From an uncultured cyanobacterium (lineage in GTDB: Bacteria; Cyanobacteriota; Vampirovibrionia; Vampirovibrionales; JAGQHJ01), in the NCBI GenBank assembly GCA_937922745.1, contig CALAJO010000035.1:1-64000 (forward strand): DNA of 64,000 nt, written 5' to 3'. The notes below the pieces were generated by a model that saw only the letters and a program-made list of their open reading frames with translations, was not told the origin of the DNA and made no database searches. A program made the translations under genes and the position numbers. Positions 1 through 9,564 of this stretch are shown here, one piece after another; position 1 is the stretch's first letter; every line of letters starts with the position of its first letter.

Positions 1-58
1 GCCTGTGGTAGGATCTGAATCAGTCGATACACTATAGCTGGGTCAGTCAACCGGAGTC

Positions 59-808
59 ATGTCAACCATGAGAAAACCACTTAAAACCCTAACCACTGGC
101 ATACTCTTTTCCCTGGTGATGAACGTTTGCAATATCAGTCACGTTCTCGCCGATCCGACAGGACACGAGCGGATTGTGATTAACGTCGCATCCAGAATGC
201 TCACCCTGTACCACGGCGACCAGGTCGTCAGGGAATACCCGGTGGGGGTTGGCCGCCCAGCTTATCCGACGCCCCTTGGTAGCTACCACGTTATCCGCAA
301 GGTTGTGGATCCCATCTGGGAGAATCCCTTTAAGGGCACCGGCAAGCACCGAATCAACCCCGGATGGAGCAACCCGCTCGGCACCCGCTGGATCGGTTTC
401 CACGAAGCCAACGGCAACGAGTTCGGCATCCACGGAACGCCTGAAGTGGCTTCGGTTGGCCAATACAGTTCCCACGGTTGCGTGCGCATGCAAATCCGCG
501 ATGCCGAGGAGCTATTTGAAAAAGTGGATAATGGCACCCCGGTGGAGGTCATCTACGACCGGACCCTGATTACGAAAACCGACCAGGATCTGAAAATCCG
601 CATCCTTAAGGATCCGTTCGGCAAGGGGCTGCCCAGCGTCGGGTCGATTCGCAGCAAGATCGCCAAGCAGTTCCCCTCTGCCAAGATTGACGACAAGATG
701 CTGGTTCAGGCCGTGACCAATCCCAGCGAGACGCCGGTGACCATCGGCAAGGTGGAGGGCACCATTACGCTCCACGGCCGGGTCGATAACACCCAGTCCG
801 ACAACTAG
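59..808 (+). CDS. L,D-transpeptidase, YkuD family, exported
   Basis: Predicted periplasmic peptidoglycan cross-linking enzyme (3-3 cross-links, or attachment of proteins to peptidoglycan). The 249-residue protein has a signal peptide of about 31 residues followed by a YkuD domain. The catalytic signature is visible as GIHGT (His125) and SHGCVRM (Ser138, His139, Cys141, Arg143). The start is uncertain: GGAG at 53-56 is only 2 nt from ATG 59 but 11 nt from the in-frame ATG at 68, which gives the cleaner signal peptide MRKPLK. The C-terminal 70 residues are hydrophilic and not recognised. It is a single gene, convergent with a metalloprotease and separated from it by a shared terminator. Confidence 0.93.
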   Translation: MSTMRKPLKTLTTGILFSLVMNVCNISHVLADPTGHERIVINVASRMLTLYHGDQVVREYPVGVGRPAYPTPLGSYHVIRKVVDPIWENPFKGTGKHRINPGWSNPLGTRWIGFHEANGNEFGIHGTPEVASVGQYSSHGCVRMQIRDAEELFEKVDNGTPVEVIYDRTLITKTDQDLKIRILKDPFGKGLPSVGSIRSKIAKQFPSAKIDDKMLVQAVTNPSETPVTIGKVEGTITLHGRVDNTQSDN

Positions 809-879
809 CGCCATTCCATTTATAAAGTGTGCTGCTGGTTCGAGGGACTGCCTCGGCCAGCTAATCCCTAAATAAAAGG

Positions 880-912
880 ACAGCGAACCCGTTGGGTTCG
901 CTGTTTTCGTTT
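880..912 (+). terminator. Rho-independent terminator, probably bidirectional
   Basis: A perfect 11-bp stem, ACAGCGAACCC (880-890) with GGGTTCGCTGT (894-904), has a 3-nt loop and is followed by a T-rich tract. An A-rich tract lies on the left side, so the opposite strand also gets a U-rich tail. It sits between the convergent genes ending at 808 and 931. Confidence 0.85.
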
Positions 913-930
913 GTCCACACAACAATGCTG

Positions 931-1794
931 TTACTGGTTCTGCATCCGAACTATCGGGTTATAAGACGGACGGATGGCAATCTGGAGTTTGCCGGGTTGC
1001 TGCTGTACCTGGCGTACAGCCGGTTGGGCGCTCGCCACACGCGCCGGGGCGGCAGGCTTGCTAGCCACGGCACGGTACAGGTCTTCACCCTGTTTCCAGC
1101 CCACACTATAGAGATGGCGAATCGCCTGCTTGTCCCGCTCGGACAACTTGGGGACATAGTTTTTATATTCCGCAACGGACGCCCAGCCACGACCACTCTT
1201 CATAATATCGCTATCGTTGTGGCTGTGTTCGGAAATTCCCAGCGCGTGCCCGATTTCGTGCATAATATTGGCTTTGAGAAAACGATCTTCAATGCCGGGC
1301 GTCTTCATCTCAATATCGGCTTTCTCGATGGTGTAAACGGTTTCTCCCGCCATTTCCGGGTCGGCGAACCCGGCAACCCATCGAAAGCGAATATGCGCCT
1401 CACGGGGATCATCCACAACGGTGTATTTTAAACGACCCTCCAATGCATCGGCCCAGGCATCCATGCTCTCTTTGACGTAATTGACGTAGCGCCCCTTGTA
1501 AAGCTTCGTATCGGTGGCATGGGTTTCGATGTGGATGCGAATCGGTTCGTGCATTACCTGCATCAGCTGGTAAGTGCGCATAGAGCGCCAGGAATCATCA
1601 TAGTCCTGATTATAAATATCGCTGGCGGCCGAGTTGCCCGTATTATACCGGATCAGGCCATTACTCGGCTTAATTGGAGCGTTTGCCTCGATAAACTCAC
1701 GGGAGGACATCCCATTATTGATCTTCGCCGGGGTTTGAACCGGGAATAACAGCAGCCCAAATAACGCAAGCGCAATGTAACCCTTGTTTCTCAT
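931..1794 (-). CDS. Secreted matrixin-like zinc metalloprotease
   Basis: Predicted exported protease of the metzincin/matrixin type, 287 residues. The signal peptide is about residues 1-24 with a strongly hydrophobic core. Zinc-binding HEIGHALGISEH gives His179, Glu180, His183 and His190, and the Met-turn is in SDIM (Met198). The C-terminal 55 residues are Ala/Pro/Gln-rich and probably disordered. Two further matrixins lie at 60.3-62.5 kb but carry C-terminal TPR-like regions that this one lacks. Substrate unknown. The gene is monocistronic and shares a bidirectional terminator with the L,D-transpeptidase. Confidence 0.85.
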   Translation of the reverse strand: MRNKGYIALALFGLLLFPVQTPAKINNGMSSREFIEANAPIKPSNGLIRYNTGNSAASDIYNQDYDDSWRSMRTYQLMQVMHEPIRIHIETHATDTKLYKGRYVNYVKESMDAWADALEGRLKYTVVDDPREAHIRFRWVAGFADPEMAGETVYTIEKADIEMKTPGIEDRFLKANIMHEIGHALGISEHSHNDSDIMKSGRGWASVAEYKNYVPKLSERDKQAIRHLYSVGWKQGEDLYRAVASKPAAPARVASAQPAVRQVQQQPGKLQIAIRPSYNPIVRMQNQ

Positions 1795-2287
1795 CTGAAC
1801 CTCTCACTTCCAAAAAGCTTTGGATTAAATTTTATATATTTGTCATATCGATTGAATCTACAGAGACTTTAACGAATATAAGCGATTTTTAAAATAACTT
1901 AAACAACCAATAGACCTATCACCACTTATCCAGTACGATAATCTATTTTTTGCTGCGCCTGGCATTAATCCTAACAATACGCTCCACTGCCTGGATTCTT
2001 ACTGCAAAACTCGGATAACAATGTCGTTTCTCCCTCGGAAGCCGCATTTGCCCCTTCATGTTTTAAGCCACTTAAGCACGTTAAAAATTCAGATCAGAAC
2101 AATAAGACAATTCTCCATGGATACAGTTGATCCCCGGACATGTTTGTCTTACTTCTTACAATGTATAGAGAGTGTCGTGATCAGCGCGGTTATTTGTAAA
2201 TTTATTGCAAAAATCAGGCAATTTCGGCTGTTCTTAATTTTTTATTAAAACAATCAGGTCAACACTTTCATCTCTTTCGAAGGGTTA
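1795..2287. other. AT-rich intergenic region
   Basis: Divergent promoter region between the minus-strand metalloprotease and the plus-strand WecG-like gene. A 75-codon frame at 2021-2248 is low-complexity, has no ribosome binding site and does not look coding. At 2217 there is GGCAATTTC, 71 nt upstream of the next start, resembling the upstream half of the regulon element described elsewhere, but its downstream half is poor. Confidence 0.5.
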
Positions 2288-3118
2288 ATGGTCAGAGGTA
2301 TCGCACAGATGTCGAACGCAACACAGATTTTTCCAAAAGCCGTCAAAATTGAAGGCATCCCGGTGATGGGCTTTAACAGCCCCGAAAGCCTTTTCGAGCG
2401 TTTGAAGCACGAAATCCGCAAGCCCGGCCAATCCCTGGTTTATTATCTTAATGTGCATGTCGCCAATACCGCCCGCGTCAATTCCCGCCTGAAATCTATC
2501 CTGAAAAAAGGCGATGTGGTTTACTGCGATGGCGCTGGCATCGTGACCGCCTCCAAAATGCTGGGCCAGCCATTGCCCACTCGCTTAACCGCTGCGGATT
2601 GGATTATGGACATGCTGGAAGACCTGGCAAACTCCGGCCACACCGTCTTTCTACTCGGTGGCGAACCCGGTGTTTCCGACGAAGCCATGAAAGTGATTGA
2701 TGAAAAAGTCCCTAACCACAGCGTTATCGGGCATCACCATGGCTACATCATCAAGGACAAGGATCTGGAGCAGTCCGTAATTGATCGCATCAACGAGCTG
2801 AAGCCGGATGTCCTCATCGTGGGTTTTGGCACCCCGTTACAGGAAAGCTGGATTGACGAAAATGCCCATCGCCTGAATATTCCCGTTTTGTACGCCATCG
2901 GCGCCACCATGGATTTTATTTCCGGCCGCGTGTCCCGCTGCCCGGCCTGGATGGGCGAAAAAGGACTGGAATGGGCTTACCGTTTATACACCGAGCCCAA
3001 GCGGCTGTTTGCCCGCTATGTTATCGGCAACCCCTGGTTTTTAGGGCGCATTATGTTTAGCGCCGCCAAGCAGCAAATGGCCTACATGGTTCCCCGTCCA
3101 TTCGCGCCATTGCGCTAG
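2288..3118 (+). CDS. WecG/TagA/CpsF-family glycosyltransferase (GT26)
   Basis: Predicted membrane-associated transferase adding an N-acetylmannosamine-type sugar to undecaprenyl-diphosphate-GlcNAc during surface-polymer synthesis. Family hallmarks are YYLNVHVANTA near the N-terminus, the central YCDGAGIV, TAADW, LLGGEPGV and GFGTPLQESW blocks, and a C-terminal RLYTEPKRLFARY segment that in the family is membrane-associated. The length of 276 residues is slightly above the usual 240-250. The start at 2288 is supported by GAAGGG at 2279-2284 though the spacing is short; ATG 2309 is an alternative. The acceptor and donor specificity cannot be read from sequence. Confidence 0.9.
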   Translation: MVRGIAQMSNATQIFPKAVKIEGIPVMGFNSPESLFERLKHEIRKPGQSLVYYLNVHVANTARVNSRLKSILKKGDVVYCDGAGIVTASKMLGQPLPTRLTAADWIMDMLEDLANSGHTVFLLGGEPGVSDEAMKVIDEKVPNHSVIGHHHGYIIKDKDLEQSVIDRINELKPDVLIVGFGTPLQESWIDENAHRLNIPVLYAIGATMDFISGRVSRCPAWMGEKGLEWAYRLYTEPKRLFARYVIGNPWFLGRIMFSAAKQQMAYMVPRPFAPLR

Positions 3119-3443
3119 TTGAGAGCAAACCTACTCTCGAGATTGCAAAATCTTTGGGCTTTTTGTACCCATACTCTCGCAAACCGTCTATTCGCCATTA
3201 AGATAGAGCTTGAGCCAGCCTGAGATTTATACAATAGCCTCAATGCGGGCTTCTACCGTTGCCTCCTTGCTGTCATATCGCTTGAGCAACCGGACAATCT
3301 AATCTTCCGTCAAACAGTGATTTCTTCCAGATTGACAACAACAAGGATGAATACAAGGCTAATGGCTTTGTTTTCTCACTTTTTGCGCCGACCCACAAAT
3401 GGGTTCGTTCGTCTCTTTTTTTGAAACCAGGATAGCCTTACGG
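3119..3443. other. Intergenic region between convergent genes
   Basis: No coding sequence seen. A weak hairpin around 3388-3406 (CGACCCA paired with TGGGTTCG, one bulge), followed after a gap by a run of T residues, may terminate the WecG-like gene on the plus strand. Nothing else stands out. Confidence 0.4.
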
Positions 3444-4010
3444 TTACAGCGGTTGTTTTAAGCCGGGCGGCAACTGATTCCCCCACTTGGTGGCTTCGCT
3501 GTACTTGACCCCGGTGAGGATGGCCCACTCCATCTCGGCATTCTGGAAGTCCGCGCCGGAGAGGGTGGCCCCGGAGAAGTTGGCATCGTTAAGATAAGCA
3601 TGCTGGAAGTTCGCGCCGCTTAAGGTCGCGTCGATAAACTGGGCCTGGGCGGCATCCGCTCCCCGAAACCGGCATTCGGTCAGGTCTGCCCCGGTGAAGT
3701 TGGCCTGGTAGAGATCGGCTTCGCTGAAGTCCGCTTCGGTGGCGTTGGCGGAGATAAACACCGTTTCCCGAAGCGAGGCCTTGAGAAACGATGTGAAAAT
3801 CAGCGTGGCATTCTCCAGAATGCAGAAGTCCAGGCGGCTGCCGTTGAGATTGGCCTGGCTCAGGTTGATGCCGGTCAGGTCCAGGGCCTCAAAGTCCACG
3901 TTGCTCAGGTCGATAAAGTCAAACTCGGTATCCCGGCGGTACTGGTTAAAGGCTTCCACCCCTTGTTGAACGAGGAGTTCCAGCAGTTGGGCTTTGGAGA
4001 GCGGATTCAT
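3444..4010 (-). CDS. Pentapeptide-repeat protein
   Basis: A 188-residue protein built largely of A(D/N)LXX-type pentapeptides from about residue 45 to 165 (for example LSQANLNGSRLDF, FSEADLYQANFTGADLTECRF, LSGANFQHAYLNDANFSGA). It is predicted to fold as a right-handed quadrilateral beta-helix. The first 40 residues are helical. No signal peptide or membrane segment. Such proteins are frequent in cyanobacteria; most have no assigned function, and nothing here supports a specific gyrase-protection role. Confidence 0.85.
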   Translation of the reverse strand: MNPLSKAQLLELLVQQGVEAFNQYRRDTEFDFIDLSNVDFEALDLTGINLSQANLNGSRLDFCILENATLIFTSFLKASLRETVFISANATEADFSEADLYQANFTGADLTECRFRGADAAQAQFIDATLSGANFQHAYLNDANFSGATLSGADFQNAEMEWAILTGVKYSEATKWGNQLPPGLKQPL

Positions 4011-4164
4011 GGGCTTTCATTTCCTGTCTGGCCTGTTATCAAAGCCATTGTATGCCACCCGCGCCCACACTTCAAACCCTGCCGCCAGTATCCCTAAATT
4101 TTGCGGAAAATGCCGGTTCGCATTACAATTTGATTGGCAAACCTTGTAGGAGGGGTTTAAGCCA

Positions 4165-4188
4165 TTGACAATTGTGGCATTAGGTTAA
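4165..4188 (+). other. Possible 7-codon leader coupled to the acyl-CoA dehydrogenase
   Basis: The strong Shine-Dalgarno AGGAGGGG at 4148-4155 lies about 30 nt upstream of the annotated ATG of the next gene, too far to serve it. A TTG at 4165 opens a seven-codon frame (MTIVALG) whose TAA overlaps the ATG at 4188 as TAATG. This arrangement would allow translational coupling. An in-frame ATT at 4164 is another theoretical start. Confidence 0.3.
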
Positions 4189-5384
4189 TGGAGAACAAGT
4201 GTAATATTATGGCGGCGACAATGACAATGAACGTTTCTGAAGACAAATGGGGCTTAACGGAAGAGCAGCGGATGATCCGCGACACGGTCCGTGACTTTGC
4301 CCAGAGTACGGTAGCGCCCAAGGCGGGCCATATCGATAAAACCCAGGAGTTCCCGATTGACACCTTCCGCGAGATGGGTGAAATGGGTTTGCTGGGCATC
4401 CCAATCCCGGAGCAATATGGCGGTGCCGGGTTGGATTACCTTAGCTACGCCATTACGGTGGAAGAGATGGCCCGCGCCTGTGCGTCCACGGCTTTGTCCC
4501 TGGCGGCGCATACTTCGCTGGTGTGCTTGCCCCTGTACATGTTCGGGAACGAAGAGCAGAAGCAGAAATATCTCACCAAGGTCGCTTCCGGCCAGGAGTT
4601 GGGTGCATACGGCCTGACCGAACCCAACGCGGGCAGTGACGCGGCAGGAACCGAAACCCGCGCGGAGAAGCGGGGCGACAAATGGATCCTGAACGGTTCC
4701 AAGATTTTCATCACCAACGCCAACTATGCCGGGGTGTATATCGCAACGGCCCTCACCAACAAGGAAATGGGAACAAAGGGCATCAGCGCCTTTGTGTTTG
4801 AGCGCAACACGCCTGGGTTTTCCCTGGGCTCCAAGGATGAGAAACTGGGCATGCGCGGCTCCGATTGGGGCACACTGGTGTTTGAGGACGCCGAAATCCC
4901 GTTGGAAAATAGGGTAGGCGAAGAGGGCCAGGGCTTTAAATATTTTATGAAAACCCTGGATTCGGGCCGTATTAGCATCGGTGCGCTGGGCGTCGGGATT
5001 GCGCAAGCGTCCCTAGATGCGGCGCTCAAGTATTCCAAGGAGCGTAAGCAGTTCGGCAAGGCCATCTCGGAGTTTCAGGCCATCCAGTTTATGCTGGCGG
5101 ATATGGCCATGGAAATTGAGGCGGCCCGGCATATGGTGTATCATGCGGCGCGTCTGCGGGATAACGGCCTGCCCTTCGGCAAGGAAGCAGCCATGGCGAA
5201 GCTCTTTGCGTCCGAAGTCGCCTCCCGTGCGGCGAACAAAGCCGTCCAGATCCACGGCGGTTACGGTTACACCAAGGACTTCCCGGTGGAGCGCTACCTG
5301 CGCGATGCCAAACTGTGCGAGATTGGCGAAGGCACATCCGAAATCCAGCGCATGGTGATTGCCCGCCATTTGCTGAACGCTTAA
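4188..5384 (+). CDS. Acyl-CoA dehydrogenase
   Basis: FAD flavoenzyme oxidising short- or medium-chain acyl-CoA at the alpha-beta bond and passing electrons to electron-transfer flavoprotein. The 398-residue protein has the full family layout: an N-terminal helical domain, a middle beta domain with [11 protein letters not shown] and the signature [18 protein letters not shown], and a C-terminal helical domain with [21 protein letters not shown]. The catalytic base is predicted to be Glu381 in [12 protein letters not shown] 4188 has no good ribosome binding site of its own; ATGs at 4209 and 4221 are possible alternatives. No ETF or thiolase gene adjoins, so the pathway is not clear. Confidence 0.93.
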   Translation: MENKCNIMAATMTMNVSEDKWGLTEEQRMIRDTVRDFAQSTVAPKAGHIDKTQEFPIDTFREMGEMGLLGIPIPEQYGGAGLDYLSYAITVEEMARACASTALSLAAHTSLVCLPLYMFGNEEQKQKYLTKVASGQELGAYGLTEPNAGSDAAGTETRAEKRGDKWILNGSKIFITNANYAGVYIATALTNKEMGTKGISAFVFERNTPGFSLGSKDEKLGMRGSDWGTLVFEDAEIPLENRVGEEGQGFKYFMKTLDSGRISIGALGVGIAQASLDAALKYSKERKQFGKAISEFQAIQFMLADMAMEIEAARHMVYHAARLRDNGLPFGKEAAMAKLFASEVASRAANKAVQIHGGYGYTKDFPVERYLRDAKLCEIGEGTSEIQRMVIARHLLNA

Positions 5385-5408
5385 GCTTACCAGCAATCCG
5401 TTTTAAAG

Positions 5409-5442
5409 ACAGTGCCTTGGCTAATGCTGGGGCGCTGTTTTT
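5409..5442 (+). terminator. Rho-independent terminator after the acyl-CoA dehydrogenase
   Basis: ACAGTGCC (5409-5416) pairs with GGCGCTGT (5431-5438) with one G-U pair, followed by TTTTT. It overlaps the 3' end of the convergent methyltransferase gene. Confidence 0.7.
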
Positions 5443-6344
5443 AATCGGGCATATATATCGCCGTCACAATCCCTGGGATGCTCAAACAAGCGCTCCAGCA
5501 AAATCCGGCGCATCTCTTGCCCATCCACCCAATGCGCCAACGACAGGCTCAAGGATTCACGGACACTATAATTAAACTCGTAGTCTCCCAAGGTGTTTAA
5601 ATACGCCAAGCACTGCAACACGGGTGAAAGCAAGTCGGCGGTCTGGCTGTGATACTCAAATGACAGGGCTGGAAGCGGTTGTGAAAGCCCCTTCAGCACA
5701 GGTAGCTCATAGCCTTCCACATCAATCTTGCAGAAATCCGGACGGCCATAAGCGGCAATCAACTGATCCAGCGTCGTCATCGGCACGGTTTGGGTATCAA
5801 ACCAGATGGCCCCGTTATCCGTGGCTTCGTTGAAGTCCTGGTATGCCTGGCTGACGGATGCCCGCTTATGATAAGTGCATTTGCGGAGCTGAATTTCCCC
5901 TTCGGCTTCGCCCAGCACCTTGGGAACCAGTTGCACGCGGCTGTCGTTGACGTATTTTCGCCGGAGGATGTCCTGGCACATGGCCTGCGGTTCTACGGCG
6001 ACGACATGGGCGCCAAGCGCCAGAAATGTTTCCACCCGGTTGCCGGTGTTGGCCCCAATGTCAAAGCAGAGGCTTCCTGGCTGGACAAATGGTTGGTAAA
6101 AATCAATCAGACGGGCTTTGTAGTCTTTCGCCTCAGGACTTCGGCTCTGCAATTGCTCCCGGGCGTAAAGATAATGCCCATAAAGCCCTAACTTATTCAT
6201 CATCAGGATGCCTTGGGCCCGAAGGCGCGGGTAACAGGGCATCCGTTTCAACAGTTTGATCATGACCGCTTTAACCGCTTGTACAGCTCTTCCATTAAAC
6301 CGTACTTTCAGGCTCAAAAACTCCATCAGGTGCTTTAGTTCCAA
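5421..6344 (-). CDS. FkbM-family SAM-dependent methyltransferase
   Basis: A 307-residue protein with a Rossmann methyltransferase core. Motif I is CFDIGANTGN, followed by VVAVEPQ (acidic loop) and the FkbM hallmark FCKIDVEGYELPVLKGL. FkbM proteins usually O-methylate sugars or secondary metabolites. The N-terminal 60 residues are basic and include VRFNG at residues 14-18. No cluster partner is evident, so the substrate is unknown. Confidence 0.88.
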   Translation of the reverse strand: MELKHLMEFLSLKVRFNGRAVQAVKAVMIKLLKRMPCYPRLRAQGILMMNKLGLYGHYLYAREQLQSRSPEAKDYKARLIDFYQPFVQPGSLCFDIGANTGNRVETFLALGAHVVAVEPQAMCQDILRRKYVNDSRVQLVPKVLGEAEGEIQLRKCTYHKRASVSQAYQDFNEATDNGAIWFDTQTVPMTTLDQLIAAYGRPDFCKIDVEGYELPVLKGLSQPLPALSFEYHSQTADLLSPVLQCLAYLNTLGDYEFNYSVRESLSLSLAHWVDGQEMRRILLERLFEHPRDCDGDIYARLKTAPQH

Positions 6345-6374
6345 AGCCGCATCCGCCCTTATAATAAAGGGACT

Positions 6375-7160
6375 ATGGCTTTTCGTTACTCAATGAGCGA
6401 TATCCGGCGCAGCTATAAACGCCCCGATTCCTGGTGGGGGTTTCTCATCATGTCGCGGCTCTCCGGCAGGCTGTTGTGGCTGCTTGCCAATTTTACCCGC
6501 TTCCCGCCGGAAGTGGTGACGGTGGGCAGTTTTCTCGTCGGGTTGGGCGCAATCCCCTTTTTCCTACAGGGAACGCCGAAGGGCATCTTCATCGGCGGCC
6601 TGTTCGCCTTGCTCAGCGATATCCTGGATGGAACCAACGGCAAAATGGCGCGACTATACGGGGTTGCCAATGCCATGGGCGGCTACCTGGATACATTGTT
6701 CGATATCATCAAGATTAGCCTCTACCTGATTGTGATCCCGATCGGGCAATATTACCAGACGGGGGATATCAGGTTTCTGGTTCTTGCAACGTTGCTGTTG
6801 CTGGTTTTCAATCTTCGGATGTCCAACGAAAACCTGTTGGGGCGTATTCGGATGGGCTTGCCGTATACGCCGAAGACTGTCCAAAATGGCTCTAAAAAGG
6901 GGAATATAAGCGGTTATAGCCGCTTTATGAAGGAGAAGGGGATTCTTCCGATGCCGGGGGGCTCGGAACTGAACGCAATGATGTTTATTATAGGCCCCTT
7001 AACCGGCCAAACCCTGCCGTTATTAATCCTGGGTGGTATTGGCTTTGTCATCCTCAGCATGGGTTATACCATCCGAACCATGCTGCAAACCCGCGGCCTG
7101 ACACAGGGGATCGAAAAGGATCACAAGCCAGCACCGGAGCCGGACGCCGCCTTATCGTGA
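6375..7160 (+). CDS. CDP-alcohol phosphatidyltransferase family membrane protein
   Basis: Predicted integral membrane enzyme joining a CDP-activated lipid to an alcohol acceptor, 261 residues with about six hydrophobic segments. The family motif D(x)2DG(x)2AR(x)8G(x)3D(x)3D is present at residues 85-110 as D85, G89, A92-R93, G102, D106 and D110, but the second motif Asp is Asn88 (codon AAC). A shifted reading with D82 and D85 as the first pair would instead require a three-residue insertion. Activity is therefore uncertain although the rest of the site is intact. It is divergent from the FkbM gene. Confidence 0.8.
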   Translation: MAFRYSMSDIRRSYKRPDSWWGFLIMSRLSGRLLWLLANFTRFPPEVVTVGSFLVGLGAIPFFLQGTPKGIFIGGLFALLSDILDGTNGKMARLYGVANAMGGYLDTLFDIIKISLYLIVIPIGQYYQTGDIRFLVLATLLLLVFNLRMSNENLLGRIRMGLPYTPKTVQNGSKKGNISGYSRFMKEKGILPMPGGSELNAMMFIIGPLTGQTLPLLILGGIGFVILSMGYTIRTMLQTRGLTQGIEKDHKPAPEPDAALS

Positions 7161-7164
7161 TGGG

Positions 7165-7347
7165 TTATTTGGCCTTGCTGCCGTAAGGATCGCCGCCGCC
7201 AACCCAGCCATGGTTCCCACCGCCCGCCTGGTCATCCTTGTTGGGCTTTGCCCCTTTTGACACATCCCCGGTGCGGGTGGCCTTGTCCGGCGTACTCAGG
7301 TTTTGATTCGGAACATCATCGTGAGGGGGAAGTTTATCTTTCGCCAT
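7165..7347 (-). CDS. Small hydrophilic protein of unknown function
   Basis: A 60-residue Gly/Asp/Lys-rich protein with no hydrophobic stretch, probably disordered, ending in GGNHGWVGGGDPYGSKAK. The start at 7347 (MAKDKLPP) is preferred over an upstream in-frame ATG because GAGGAG lies about 6-8 nt before it. It belongs with the other tiny hydrophilic proteins at 7533 and 60051 in general character, without detectable sequence identity. Confidence 0.6.
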   Translation of the reverse strand: MAKDKLPPHDDVPNQNLSTPDKATRTGDVSKGAKPNKDDQAGGGNHGWVGGGDPYGSKAK

Positions 7348-7532
7348 TGCATTTCTCCTCGGGTATTGCATACATCAGGTTTCTATCATCATACCCGGCA
7401 GTCCCGTTCTGTTCATTCGACAACCGTCTTAGCCGTTGCGCTTTAACCGGATGCGAGAGCGCCTTTTGTGGAATAGACGGGTGCGATAAACACGATAAGA
7501 TGATGATGGCGACAGTTATCGGGGAAAATACA

Positions 7533-7736
7533 ATGTCAAAGCGGAGAGAATACCGGAACCAGGCTGGACAGCCTCAGCAACACAAGCCGGGCACGGAACG
7601 CCAGGCGCATGCCACAGACGTGCATAGCCAGGAATTTATTAGCAGCAACCTGGAGAGCAAGCGTACCCGCGGCAAGCGGGTCGATCAGACAGAGGATAAG
7701 CGGCCGGCGATGCTAGGCGACCTGGAAATGCCTTGA
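7533..7736 (+). CDS. Small basic hydrophilic protein of unknown function
   Basis: A 67-residue protein (starting MSKRREYRNQ) rich in Gln, Arg and Lys, with no membrane segment. ATG 7533 is preceded by GGGGAA at 7521-7526. A longer frame continues upstream to 7248 but that part is antisense to the neighbouring small gene and does not look coding. Function unknown. Confidence 0.6.
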   Translation: MSKRREYRNQAGQPQQHKPGTERQAHATDVHSQEFISSNLESKRTRGKRVDQTEDKRPAMLGDLEMP

Positions 7737-7749
7737 CTGCTCATTGGTG

Positions 7750-9564
7750 TTATTTGAAGTTCAGGTTTTCCTTGCGCAGGCGGATGCTGACTGGTGTGAC
7801 TTCCATCAGCTCATCCGTTGCAATGTAGTCCAACCCAAACTCCAGGGTAACTTCGATAGGCGTTGAAAGGACTTCCAACACATCCGCCGTGGCGCTGCGC
7901 ATGTTAGTCAGTTTTTTGGCCTTGCAAACGTTCACTAACAGGTCGTTCTGGCGGTTGTGTTCGCCCACGATCATGCCTCGGTAAACCGTGGCACGGGGTT
8001 TAATGAAATAGATGCCCCGATCTTCCAGGTTTTTCAAGGAGTATGCAGTGGCTTCGCCGTTTTCGTGCGCCACTAAAACGCCATTGCGGGTTGAGCCAAT
8101 TTCTCCCACCCAGGGACGAAACTCCATAAAGGCGTGGGTCATCATGCCCTGGCCACGGGTTAAGCGGATAAACTCACTGCGAAAGCCCAGCAAGCCACGC
8201 GATGGAATGTGGAATTCCAGCAGGGTTCGGCCGGCATTGTTTTCCATATGCTGCATTTCGCCCCGGCGCTGGCATAGGCGTTCAATACAGCCGCCGGCAA
8301 TATCCTCGGGAACATCCAGAACCAGGGTTTCAAACGGTTCGTTCAACACGCCGTCAATTTCCTTGGTGAGAACTTCAGGCTTGCTGACCTGGAACTCGTA
8401 CCCTTCGCGGCGCATGGTTTCAATCAGGATACTCAGATGCAGTTCGCCGCGACCGCTCACGACAAAACTTTCCGGGGTTTTGCCTTCCTCTACCAAAAGG
8501 CTGATATTGCTTTTGGCTTCGCGCCACAGCCGATCCTTAATCTGGCGGGAGGTGACGAATTTGCCTTCGCGGCCAGCCAATGGGCTGGTATTTACGGAGA
8601 AGGTCATTTTCAACGTGGGTTCCTCAATGGAAATGAGCGGCAGCGGCTCGGGATTCTGCGGATCCGTAATGGTTTCCCCAATCTGGACTTCCGGAATCCC
8701 TGCAACCGCCACAATATCCCCGGCAGAGGCAGTTTCGACTTCCAGCCGTTTTAAGCCTTCGAAGCCGAACAGCTTGCTTACCCGGTGCTGCGACAGGCTG
8801 CCATCCCGTTGAACCAGCGTGACCGTTTGCCCTAAACGAATGGTGCCGCGTTGGATACGGCCGATAATAATCCGGCCCAGGTAATCGTTGTAATCCAGCG
8901 TTGAAACCTGGAGCTGGAGCGAGGACTCCGTATCGCCGGGCGGCGCCGGGATATTCTGGATAATGGTCTGAAATAACGGGGTTAAATCCTTGAACTCATC
9001 CGTCGGCTCTAACGCAGACGTTCCCGCCATGCCGCAGGCATACACCACAGGGAAGTGCAATTGATCTTCGTCCGCGCCAAGCTCGATAAACAGGTCGATA
9101 ACCCGATCCACCGCGCGCGCGGGATCCGCAGCCGGACGATCCATTTTATTAACGACCACCACGATGGTAAGGCCCAGCTCAAGCGCTTTGCGCAGCACGA
9201 ATCGGGTTTGGGGCATCGGGCCTTCTACCGCATCCACAACCAGCAGGGCACCGTCCACCATGGTTAATACGCGCTCTACTTCTCCGGAGAAGTCCGCGTG
9301 GCCTGGCGTATCCAGAATGTTAATGCGGTGATCGCCATAGGGAATGGCGGTATTCTTAGCCAGGATCGTGATGCCGCGTTCTCTTTCCAGATCGTGAGAG
9401 TCCATGGCGCGTTCGGCAATTTGTTCATTCTCGCGGAAAATACCGCTTTGGCGGAACATGCTGTCCACCAGCGTGGTCTTTCCGTGGTCTACGTGGGCGA
9501 TAATGGCGATGTTTCGGATTGCGGGGTTGGTAATAGCGGGTTTTGCGGGCGAGGAAGATTGCAT
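7750..9564 (-). CDS. typA: Ribosome-associated GTPase TypA/BipA
   Basis: Translational GTPase that binds the 70S ribosome and supports assembly and stress adaptation. The 604-residue protein has G1 AHVDHGKT, G2 RERGIT, G3 DTPGHADF and G4 NKMD in the first 140 residues, then EF-G-like domains II, III and V and a BipA-specific C-terminal domain containing [11 protein letters not shown]. The length is typical. It is convergent with the small gene ending at 7736. ATG 9564 fits the family N-terminus, with 15 extra residues before the G domain. Confidence 0.97.
   Translation of the reverse strand: MQSSSPAKPAITNPAIRNIAIIAHVDHGKTTLVDSMFRQSGIFRENEQIAERAMDSHDLERERGITILAKNTAIPYGDHRINILDTPGHADFSGEVERVLTMVDGALLVVDAVEGPMPQTRFVLRKALELGLTIVVVVNKMDRPAADPARAVDRVIDLFIELGADEDQLHFPVVYACGMAGTSALEPTDEFKDLTPLFQTIIQNIPAPPGDTESSLQLQVSTLDYNDYLGRIIIGRIQRGTIRLGQTVTLVQRDGSLSQHRVSKLFGFEGLKRLEVETASAGDIVAVAGIPEVQIGETITDPQNPEPLPLISIEEPTLKMTFSVNTSPLAGREGKFVTSRQIKDRLWREAKSNISLLVEEGKTPESFVVSGRGELHLSILIETMRREGYEFQVSKPEVLTKEIDGVLNEPFETLVLDVPEDIAGGCIERLCQRRGEMQHMENNAGRTLLEFHIPSRGLLGFRSEFIRLTRGQGMMTHAFMEFRPWVGEIGSTRNGVLVAHENGEATAYSLKNLEDRGIYFIKPRATVYRGMIVGEHNRQNDLLVNVCKAKKLTNMRSATADVLEVLSTPIEVTLEFGLDYIATDELMEVTPVSIRLRKENLNFK

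Noticed and set aside
2021-2248. 75-codon open frame in the intergenic region
   Set aside because: Low-complexity AT-rich sequence, no ribosome binding site, no recognisable domain.
4254-5006. 250-codon minus-strand open frame
   Set aside because: Antisense to the acyl-CoA dehydrogenase; a shadow of GC-biased codons.
8012-8812. 266-codon plus-strand open frame
   Set aside because: Entirely antisense to typA, which is a well-conserved gene; composition is that of a mirror frame.
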